Shown here: positions 57,695 to 64,000 of the stretch, piece after piece
How positions within the stretch are numbered: position 1 is the stretch's first letter
Layout of the letters: each line of letters opens with the position of its first letter
From: Cryobacterium fucosi
Lineage (GTDB): Bacteria > Actinomycetota > Actinomycetes > Actinomycetales > Microbacteriaceae
Length of the DNA: 64,000 nt
Assembly (NCBI RefSeq): GCF_004403515.1
Contig: NZ_SOHH01000061.1
Span: 1-64,000, forward strand
Direction of reading: 5' to 3'
Notes under the pieces: model-generated
Database searches by the model: none
What the model was told of the DNA's origin: nothing
Seen by the model: only the letters and a program-made list of their open reading frames with translations
Made by a program: the position numbers and the translations under genes

Positions 57695-59113
57695 TCAGTC
57701 AGCCGATTCCCGGGACGAAGCGGCATCGACGTCCGCGACCGCCTGCGCGAGCGCGGCCAGCGAGAGCGCGACGTCGTCGGCATCCGTGGACCAGTTGCTC
57801 ACCGAGATGCGCAGCACGTCCCGGCCGTGCCAGCGCGACCCCGACATCCAGGCCACGCCGCCGGCGAGCAACGCCGCGGTCACCCGCCGCGTTCGCTCGT
57901 CGTCGCCGAAGCTGACACTGACCTGGGTGAAGACCACGTCGTTCAGCACCTCGGCGCCGGGGATGCGGGCGATCCCGGCGGCGAGTTCGGACGCCCGGTC
58001 GGCCAGCCGCTCAACGAGTGCGATGGTGCCCGCCCGGCCGAGCGACCGGAGCGCGGCCCACACGGTGACGCCCCGGGCGCGGCGGGAGAGTTCCGGGACC
58101 TTGTCGAACGGATCGCCCGGGCCGGTGTCGTCGGTGATGAGGTAACTGGTGTGCACGCCGAAGGCCGCGCGCACGACGTCGGGCCTGGCCACGATGGCCA
58201 TGCCGCAGTCGTAGGGCACGTTGAGCGTCTTGTGCCCGTCGGTCGCCCACGAATCGGCGAGCTCGAGACCGGCCAGGGCCCCGCGGTAGCGCGGGCTGGC
58301 CGCAGCCCAGAGGCCGAAGGCGCCGTCGACGTGCACCCAGGCCCCGCGCTCGTGCGCCACGGCGATCGCCGCCTCCATCGGGTCGAACGCCCCCGAGTGC
58401 AGGTTGCCGGCCTGCAGGCAGACGATGGCCGGACCGGCCGGACCGGCCCCGTCCATGGCCGCAGCCAGCGCGTCGGGGCGGATGCGGCCCTGGTCGTCGG
58501 CGTCGACGAGGATGGGCGCGCCGAGCCCGAGGTAGCGCAGCACCAGGTCGATGACATCGTGCCGCTCGGCTCCCGCGAACACCCGGATGCGCGGCGCCCC
58601 GGCCAGCCCCAGGCCGGACAGGTCCCAACCGACCCCGTCCAGCACGGCCTGCCGGCCCGCGGCGAGGCCGACGAAATTGGCGGTGGTCCCGCCGGTCGTG
58701 AAGCCCACGTCCGAACCGGCCGGCAGGTGGAGGAGGTCGAGCAGCCACCCCGCGGCCGCCTCCTCCGCCGCCGCGACGGCGGGAGTGGCAAACCGCATGC
58801 CCGCGTTCTGGTCCCAGGCGCTGACAAGCCAGTCGGCCGCGAGCGCAGCGGGAAGGGTCCCCCCGATCACCCAACCGAAGAAGCGTCCGGACGGCATCGC
58901 CATCAGGCCCGGTTCGGTCAGGCGGGCGAGTTCGTCGATGACGGCTGCCGGATCGGTGGGGTGCTCCGGCAGCGGCGCTGCGAATCCGGCCAGGAGGGCG
59001 TCGGCGTGCACTGCGGGGCCGATCGGGCGGGCGGGAACGGACGCGAGCCACGCCATGGTGTGCACTCTCGCCCGTTGCAATGCCGCCTCGAAGGCGTCCG
59101 GCTGGGCAGACAT
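57695..59113 (-). CDS. PLP-dependent group II-type decarboxylase
   Basis: A 472-aa aspartate-aminotransferase-fold enzyme. The PLP lysine lies in DSWATDGHKTLNVPYDCG; VHVDGAFGLWAA holds the Asp that contacts the PLP nitrogen; FTTGGTTANFVGLAAGR binds phosphate. Relatives are aromatic L-amino acid and glutamate decarboxylases, but close actinobacterial members are mostly uncharacterised. Next to an amino-acid permease, so an imported amino acid could be its substrate; inference. Confidence 0.87.
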   Translation of the reverse strand: MSAQPDAFEAALQRARVHTMAWLASVPARPIGPAVHADALLAGFAAPLPEHPTDPAAVIDELARLTEPGLMAMPSGRFFGWVIGGTLPAALAADWLVSAWDQNAGMRFATPAVAAAEEAAAGWLLDLLHLPAGSDVGFTTGGTTANFVGLAAGRQAVLDGVGWDLSGLGLAGAPRIRVFAGAERHDVIDLVLRYLGLGAPILVDADDQGRIRPDALAAAMDGAGPAGPAIVCLQAGNLHSGAFDPMEAAIAVAHERGAWVHVDGAFGLWAAASPRYRGALAGLELADSWATDGHKTLNVPYDCGMAIVARPDVVRAAFGVHTSYLITDDTGPGDPFDKVPELSRRARGVTVWAALRSLGRAGTIALVERLADRASELAAGIARIPGAEVLNDVVFTQVSVSFGDDERTRRVTAALLAGGVAWMSGSRWHGRDVLRISVSNWSTDADDVALSLAALAQAVADVDAASSRESAD

Positions 59114-59269
59114 GGCGCCAGTTTAGCCCTCCGCGAGTCGATCGGGTCGGCTAGTTTTGGAGGGGACGGATGCGCCGATCCGGCCCGATTCCGCCGCTCG
59201 GCACCAAGCGTCCCGCCCGCCGACGACGGCCGCACCAGACCCGCCACACCGACCCACCAAGGACTCCCC

Positions 59270-60523
59270 GTGCCCCAGCCCGCACAGCCGACCGGAACGA
59301 CCACGCCCAGCACGGCCGGCCGCGGCCTTCTCGCCTGGCGCAACGCGGTCTTCGTCATCTTCTTCATCAGCGGGCTCACCCTTGCCACCTGGATGTCCCG
59401 GATACCGGCCGCGCGCGATGGTCTGCAGCTGAGCACCGCCGAGGTCGGCATCCTCATCTTCGGCCTCTCGGCCGGGTCGGTGCTCGGCCTGGTCGCCGCG
59501 GTCTGGATGCTCGGCCGGTTTGGCGCGCGGCGGGCGATGCTGCTCAGCGCCTCGCTCTCCGTCGTCGGGCTGACCCTCGTCGGAGGCGGCGCCAGCCTGC
59601 TCACCTCGGCCCCCTTCGTCTTCGTCGGTCTGGCCCTCGTCGGCTTCGGCATCGGCTCGCTCGACGTGGTGATGAACGTCGAGGGTGCCGCGGCCGAGCG
59701 CGAGATCGGCAAGACCCTGATGCCGCTGATGCACGCCTGCTTCAGCCTCGGCACCGTGGTCGGCGCCCTCGTCGGTGCCGGCGCCTCCCTCATCGGGCTA
59801 CCGGTTCACTTGCACCTCGTCGGCATCGCGATCCTCGTGCTCGCCACCGCGCTCGTCGCCGTGCGGTACATCCCGCAGCTCGATCCCCGGGCCGAAACCG
59901 CGGCCGCCTCGCCCGCCGCGTCCCCGAAGAGCCGGCGTGAGCGGCTGCGAGAGAGCCTCATCGTCTGGGCGGACCCGAAGATCCTGCTGATCGGCACGAT
60001 CGTGCTCGGGATGACCTTCGCCGAGGGCTCGGCGAACGACTGGCTGGCCCTGGCCTCCGTCGACGGCCACGGCCTCAGCAACACTGAGGGCGCGATCGTC
60101 TTCGGCGTGTTCGTGGCCGCGATGACCGTGGGCCGAGTGCTCGGCGGCCCCGTGATCGACCGCTTCGGACGAGTGCCTGTTCTCCGCAGCTGCGCGGTGC
60201 TCGGCGTGCTCGGCCTGCTCCTGTTCATCCTGGCGCCCAGCCACGCTCTGATCTACTGCGGCACCGTGCTCTGGGGGCTGGGTGCCTCGCTCGGCTTCCC
60301 GGTAGGCATGTCGGCCGCCGCCGACGACACGAAGAACGCCGCCGCGCGGGTGAGCGCGGTCGCCATGATCGGTTACTTCGCGTTTCTGGTCGGACCTCCG
60401 GTGCTCGGCCTGCTCGGCCAGGCCTGGGGCATCCTCAACGCCCTGTTCCTGATCCTCGCGCTGATGGTGCTCGCCGGCCTCGCCGCGCCCGCCGCGCGCG
60501 AAACCCGCCACGTCTCCGGTTAA
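59270..60523 (+). CDS. MFS transporter
   Basis: A 417-aa protein with 12 helices; RNAVFVIFFISGLTLATWMSRIPAARDGLQLS opens the fold (shown here as RNAVFVIFFISGL and TWMSRIPAARD), the motif A loop is MLGRFGARRAMLL, and PVIDRFGRVPVLR in the second half repeats it. Similar to the YfkF/FucP-like bacterial MFS branch with TWMSRIP. GTG 59270 follows AAGGA. It ends 9 bp before nucS. Substrate unknown. Confidence 0.85.
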   Translation: MPQPAQPTGTTTPSTAGRGLLAWRNAVFVIFFISGLTLATWMSRIPAARDGLQLSTAEVGILIFGLSAGSVLGLVAAVWMLGRFGARRAMLLSASLSVVGLTLVGGGASLLTSAPFVFVGLALVGFGIGSLDVVMNVEGAAAEREIGKTLMPLMHACFSLGTVVGALVGAGASLIGLPVHLHLVGIAILVLATALVAVRYIPQLDPRAETAAASPAASPKSRRERLRESLIVWADPKILLIGTIVLGMTFAEGSANDWLALASVDGHGLSNTEGAIVFGVFVAAMTVGRVLGGPVIDRFGRVPVLRSCAVLGVLGLLLFILAPSHALIYCGTVLWGLGASLGFPVGMSAAADDTKNAAARVSAVAMIGYFAFLVGPPVLGLLGQAWGILNALFLILALMVLAGLAAPAARETRHVSG

Positions 60524-60532
60524 GCTCGAACG

Positions 60533-61228
60533 GTGCGCCTCGTAATAGCCCAATGCTCCGTCGACTACGCCGGAAGGCTCAACGCGCATTTGCCGCTCGC
60601 CACCCGCCTGCTCATGCTCAAGTCGGACGGCAGCGTGCTCGTGCACTCCGACGGCGGCTCCTACAAACCGCTGAACTGGATGAGCCCGCCGTGCGCCCTC
60701 GCGGTCGACGAGCCCGATGACGATCAGGCGGATGCCGGCGTCACCGAGGTCTGGACGGTCACCCACGCCAAGACCGCCGACCAGCTCATCGTCAGCATCT
60801 ACGAGGTGCTGCACGATTCGGCCCACGAGCTGGGAATCGACCCCGGTCTGATCAAGGACGGCGTCGAGGCGCACCTGCAGAAGCTGCTGGCCGAGCACAT
60901 CCACCTGCTCGGCGACGGCCACACGCTCGTGCGCCGCGAGTACATGACCGCCATCGGCCCGGTCGACATCCTGGCGAGGGATGCCGGCGGCGGCTCGGTC
61001 GCGGTCGAGCTCAAGCGCCGCGGGGACATCGACGGGGTCGAGCAGCTCACCCGGTACCTCGAGCTGATGAACAGGGATCCGCACCTCGCCCCGGTGGCCG
61101 GGGTGTTCGCGGCGCAGATCATCAAACCGCAGGCGAGGACCCTGGCCGAAGACCGCGGCATCCGCTGCCTGGTGCTCGACTACGACGCCATGCGCGGCCT
61201 CGACGACACCCAGTCCAGGCTGTTCTAG
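60533..61228 (+). CDS. nucS: Mismatch endonuclease NucS (EndoMS)
   Basis: A 231-aa endonuclease that replaces MutS/MutL mismatch repair in actinobacteria. N-terminal DNA-binding and dimer domain ([18 protein letters not shown]), then the RecB-like catalytic core with Asp in GPVDILARD and E-x-K in [20 protein letters not shown]. The C-terminal SRLF is the sliding-clamp binding motif. GTG 60533 gives the usual length. Confidence 0.95.
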   Translation: MRLVIAQCSVDYAGRLNAHLPLATRLLMLKSDGSVLVHSDGGSYKPLNWMSPPCALAVDEPDDDQADAGVTEVWTVTHAKTADQLIVSIYEVLHDSAHELGIDPGLIKDGVEAHLQKLLAEHIHLLGDGHTLVRREYMTAIGPVDILARDAGGGSVAVELKRRGDIDGVEQLTRYLELMNRDPHLAPVAGVFAAQIIKPQARTLAEDRGIRCLVLDYDAMRGLDDTQSRLF

Positions 61229-61363
61229 GCCCGGACGCGAGTTGCCGACCACGGAACCGCGACACACTGCGCAAGAGGCTGGCGGCCACGGCGAAACAGG
61301 AATAAACTTCCGTTCTCACTTTCCGGTGCACGACTTTGCGTCAATGCCGCCTAGGATTAGCGA

Positions 61364-62032
61364 GTGAATTCGACATTGACGCGCACTTGGAGCGCCATCC
61401 TCTTTGACCTCGACGGAACGATCACCGACTCCGCCCCGGCCATCACCAACTCCCTGGCCCGCACCTTCGCCCTCCTCGGCCGCCCGGTTCCGCCGGCCTC
61501 CGAACTCCTTGCCTACGTCGGCCCGCCCCTGCTCGCGGCCTTCCGTGAATACGCCGGGATGACGCCCGATGAAGCCCTCGAGGCCCTTGCCGTCTACCGG
61601 GCCGACTACCAGGGCGAACACATGCTCGACACGGCCGTGTACCCCGGCGTGGCCGGCCTGCTCGAGCGCATCCACGAGGCGAAGATCCCGATGGCCCTGG
61701 CCACGAGCAAGCCGGAGCACGCCGCCATCGCCATCCTCGAGCACTTCGACCTCGCCAGGTACTTCACGGTCATGGTCGGCGCCTCCGACACGGAGACGCG
61801 AAGCTCCAAGGCCGACATCGTGGAAGAGGCGCTGACCCGCCTCGGCGCCGTCGGCGCCAACCTTGCGGCCCCGGTCATGGTCGGCGACCGCAGCTACGAC
61901 GCGGAGGGTGCCGCCGCCCACGGCGTTCCCACCATCCTGGTCGAGTGGGGCTACGGTTCCCCCGCCGAGGCCGCCGCCGCGACCGCGACGGTCTACTCGG
62001 TCGACCAGCTCGCCAAGCTCCTGCTCGGCTGA
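61364..62032 (+). CDS. HAD-family phosphatase (phosphoglycolate phosphatase-like)
   Basis: A 222-aa HAD hydrolase: motif I LFDLDGTITDSAP with the nucleophile Asp, motif II ALATSKPE, motif III Lys in SSKADIV, motif IV VMVGDRSYD. A helical cap lies between residues ~20 and 85 (PPLLAAFREYAGMTPDEAL). Gph/PgmB-like; the exact phosphate ester is not determined. GTG 61364 start. The 135-bp gap to nucS holds nothing clear. Confidence 0.9.
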   Translation: MNSTLTRTWSAILFDLDGTITDSAPAITNSLARTFALLGRPVPPASELLAYVGPPLLAAFREYAGMTPDEALEALAVYRADYQGEHMLDTAVYPGVAGLLERIHEAKIPMALATSKPEHAAIAILEHFDLARYFTVMVGASDTETRSSKADIVEEALTRLGAVGANLAAPVMVGDRSYDAEGAAAHGVPTILVEWGYGSPAEAAAATATVYSVDQLAKLLLG

Positions 62033-62093
62033 CCCGACCGCCGCACGACGATTCTCCGCGTCGGGACCGGGACGGCTTCGAAGGGACCTCTCA

Positions 62094-62714
62094 ATGGACG
62101 TAGACGAGTGGGACATCCGCTACCGGCAGGCACGCGAGGGCCACTACACCCGCCTCTGGTCGGCCCTGCCTGCGCAGCTCGTGCAGGACACCGTGGCACC
62201 CTGGACGCCGGGGCGCGCGCTCGACCTGGCCACCGGCGACGGCCGCAACGCGATCTGGCTGGCCGCCCGGAGCTGGAGCGTCACCGGGCTCGACTTCTCC
62301 GCGGAGGCGATCGCCCAGGCCGGGGAGCACGCGCGGGCCGCCGGCGTCGACGTGGACTGGCTGGTGGCGGATGCCACGACCTGGCAACCCCCGGAACGCT
62401 TCGACCTGGTCACCGTGATGTACCTCCACCTGCCGGAGGTGCAGTTCCGCTCCCTGCTGGCCAGGGCGCTGGGCTGGCTCGCCCCCGGCGGGCACCTGCT
62501 CGTGCTGGGCCACGACCGGGCCAACATCGCGGCGGGCGGTCCCGGCCCCGGCAACCCCGACATCCTCTACACGCCCGAGCTGTTGTCGTCGATCGTCGGG
62601 CCAGAGCGAGTGGTGCGCTGCGAAACCGTCAGCCGGGACCTCGCCACCGACCCTGAGTCCCCTGCGGACATCCGCGGAGCGGCCCTCGACACCATCCTGG
62701 TCGCCACGGCTTGA
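62094..62714 (+). CDS. Class I SAM-dependent methyltransferase
   Basis: A 206-aa methyltransferase. Motif I is ALDLATGDGRNAIWLA, with the SAM ribose acid residue in VTGLDFS and motif III-IV FDLVTVMYLHLPE. The opening WDIRYRQAREGHYT is shared with TehB/thiopurine-type small-molecule methyltransferases. ATG 62094 follows AAGGGA. Stop lies 60 bp ahead of the next gene's start. Confidence 0.88.
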   Translation: MDVDEWDIRYRQAREGHYTRLWSALPAQLVQDTVAPWTPGRALDLATGDGRNAIWLAARSWSVTGLDFSAEAIAQAGEHARAAGVDVDWLVADATTWQPPERFDLVTVMYLHLPEVQFRSLLARALGWLAPGGHLLVLGHDRANIAAGGPGPGNPDILYTPELLSSIVGPERVVRCETVSRDLATDPESPADIRGAALDTILVATA

Positions 62715-62728
62715 GGCCTCGCGAGGAT

Positions 62729-62746
62729 TACCCCATGGGGTATATT
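62729..62746 (+). promoter_or_regulatory. CsoR/CstR-like operator over a -10 box
   Basis: TACCCCATGGGGTA (62729-62742) is a perfect 14-bp palindrome with the C4-centre-G4 layout bound by CsoR/RcnR-family repressors; the persulfide sensor CstR uses very similar TACCCC...GGGGTA sites. It overlaps a good -10 box, TATATT (62741-62746), and an AAGGAG lies at 62762-62767. The regulator is not in this window. Confidence 0.65.
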
Positions 62747-62773
62747 GGGAGGTACAGAACAAAGGAGCACATG

Positions 62774-62998
62774 ATGTCCATTCTTCAGTTCCTCGGGTCG
62801 ACTTCGGGCCGCTGGGCGCGGATCATCGCCGGCATCGTCCTCGTCGTCCTGGCCGTGGTCCTCGGCGGCTGGTGGTGGATTCTGGCGGTGCTCGGCACCG
62901 TCTTCATCGCCGCCGGATCGTTCGACTTCTGCCTCCTCGCCCCGCTCTTCGGCAAGCCGCTCCAGGGGCCCGCCTTCCGGAAGACCTTCACATCCTGA
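62774..62998 (+). CDS. YgaP-like (DUF2892) small membrane protein
   Basis: A 74-aa protein with two hydrophobic helices (IIAGIVLVVLAVVLG, WWWILAVLGTVFIAAGSFDFC), then LLAPLFGKPLQG, the DUF2892/YgaP transmembrane pattern usually seen with rhodanese and sulfide-detoxification genes. ATG 62774 lies 6 nt after AAGGAG; ATG 62771 would be too close. The CstR-like operator just upstream supports a role in reactive sulfur handling. Confidence 0.82.
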   Translation: MSILQFLGSTSGRWARIIAGIVLVVLAVVLGGWWWILAVLGTVFIAAGSFDFCLLAPLFGKPLQGPAFRKTFTS

Positions 62999-64000
62999 AC
63001 CCGGATCTGCCCACGGCCGTTCCCACTCCCGCCACGCCGCCGAGCACGCCGGACCACAGTCCGGTTCAGCGCTCGGTTGTCCGGGTGCTGGTCGTCGGTC
63101 AGATCCTCGGCGGCATCGGCATGGGCGCAACCCTGTCCCTCGGCGCCCTGCTGGCGGCCCAGCTTTCCGGCTCCAGCGCCTGGTCCGGCATGGCCGCCAC
63201 CATGAGCACGCTCGGCGCGGCCCTCGTCGCGGTTCCGCTGGCCAGGCTCGCCCAGGCCCGCGGCCGGCGACGCTCGCTGGCGACCGGATCACTCATCGCC
63301 GGAGCCGGGGCCGTGCTGGCCATCACTTCGGTGGCCGTCGACGCGTTCCCGCTGCTGCTGCTGGCCCTCATCCTCCTGGGTGCGGGGTCGGCCACCAACC
63401 TCCAGGCCAGGTTCGCCGCAACCGACCTGGCCAGCGTGCGGTTCCGCGCCCGCGACCTCTCGATCGTCGTCTGGTCCACCACCATCGGCGCGGTGCTCGG
63501 CCCGAACCTGTTCGGCCCGGGCGAGACCGTCGGCGCCGCCCTCGGCCTCCCGCCCCTGACCGGGGCGTTCGCGTTCTCCCTGCTGGCCACGGTGGGTGCG
63601 GCCGTCGTGTACACGGTCGGACTCCGGCCCGATCCATTGCTCACCGCGCTGGCCGCACGCACGAGCGGCTCCGCGGGCGGGCGTCGGATCGGCGGACTGG
63701 CCATCATCCGATCCAACCCGGGCGCCCGCTTCGCCGTGGGAGTGATCGCCCTCAGCCACGCCACAATGGTGGCCCTGATGTCCATGGCCCCCGTGCACCT
63801 GCGCGACCACGGCGCCACGCTCACCGTGGTCGGGCTCACAATCAGCCTGCATGTGGCCGGGATGTACGCCCTCTCCCCCGTCTTCGGCGCCCTCGCCGAC
63901 CGGATCGGGCGGATGCCGGTGATCCTGACCGGCCAGGCCCTGCTGTTGGCCGCGCTGACGCTGTTCTGGCTGAACGGCGACTCCCCGGTCGCGATGACCG
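62995..64000 (+). CDS. MFS transporter, 3'-incomplete at window end
   Basis: The frame stays open to the window edge. VLVVGQILGGIGMGATLSLGA is the first helix, RLAQARGRRRSLATGS is the motif A loop, and ALADRIGRMPVILTG is the second-half repeat, so it is a major facilitator. The start is unclear: CTG 62995 or ATC 62992 overlap the previous stop, and the first conventional start, GTG 63085, would trim the N-terminus close to helix 1. It follows the YgaP-like gene and probably shares its operator. Confidence 0.8.
   Translation, partial: MNPDLPTAVPTPATPPSTPDHSPVQRSVVRVLVVGQILGGIGMGATLSLGALLAAQLSGSSAWSGMAATMSTLGAALVAVPLARLAQARGRRRSLATGSLIAGAGAVLAITSVAVDAFPLLLLALILLGAGSATNLQARFAATDLASVRFRARDLSIVVWSTTIGAVLGPNLFGPGETVGAALGLPPLTGAFAFSLLATVGAAVVYTVGLRPDPLLTALAARTSGSAGGRRIGGLAIIRSNPGARFAVGVIALSHATMVALMSMAPVHLRDHGATLTVVGLTISLHVAGMYALSPVFGALADRIGRMPVILTGQALLLAALTLFWLNGDSPVAMT

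Overview
The window is high-GC actinobacterial DNA with GTG/TTG starts, dense 1-4 nt gene overlaps, NucS in place of MutS/MutL, and a coproporphyrin-type (HemQ/CgoX) haem pathway. The protein set suggests Microbacteriaceae (Cryobacterium/Leifsonia-like). This assignment is inference from gene content; no rRNA or tRNA gene was seen.

Region 1 (1-13.9 kb) is accessory and partly decayed. It holds a truncated DUF4143 ATPase beside three 23-bp-spaced direct repeats, a secreted choice-of-anchor I beta-propeller protein and a secreted GDPD/PLC-like enzyme. A metal-handling set follows (MFS, SmtB/CzrA-type ArsR sensor, P1B-type ATPase with SPA instead of CPC/SPC). Next come an MmeI-like single-chain restriction-modification enzyme with a small upstream partner, hydrolase and regulator debris, and a YefM-YoeB toxin-antitoxin pair with another antitoxin relic behind it.

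Region 2 (13.9-25.6 kb) is mixed metabolism: FAD oxidoreductase, SRPBCC protein, thioesterase, LysE exporter, HSL-type esterase, a degenerate tandem repeat array, two aldo/keto reductases with a convergent LysR, TrhO tRNA hydroxylase, an ABC-2 exporter and an AcuI/YhdH reductase.

Region 3 (26-39.6 kb) is the haem locus. hemB-hemL and hemQ-hemH-hemC-hemD are tightly overlapping minus-strand runs, with hemE-cgoX upstream and hemA divergent. The path runs GluTR, GSAM, ALAD, PBGD, U3S, UroD, CgoX, CpfC (ferrochelatase), HemQ, so haem is made through coproporphyrin. Between cgoX and hemQ lie a three-gene small envelope-protein run and a Fic protein preceded by a truncated ParE toxin.

Region 4 (39.6-52.3 kb) holds a GNAT remnant coupled to a zinc alcohol dehydrogenase, a large nested hairpin, glyS, the CstA-YbdD pyruvate/peptide transporter pair, an isochorismatase-family hydrolase with an NCS1 permease, a class A beta-lactamase-like protein without SxxK, an M13 peptidase, a repeat-rich spacer and a MATE exporter.

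Region 5 (52.3-64 kb) holds a hypothetical protein, a Met-type (HFam3-like) oleate hydratase with a divergent TetR and a 30-bp palindrome, an amino-acid permease, a PLP decarboxylase, an MFS, nucS, a HAD phosphatase, a methyltransferase, and a CsoR/CstR-like operator ahead of a small YgaP-like membrane protein and an MFS gene that runs off the window.

Window-wide, the 8-mer CGGATGCC/GGCATCCG is strongly over-represented, and inverted pairs of it form two intergenic hairpins.
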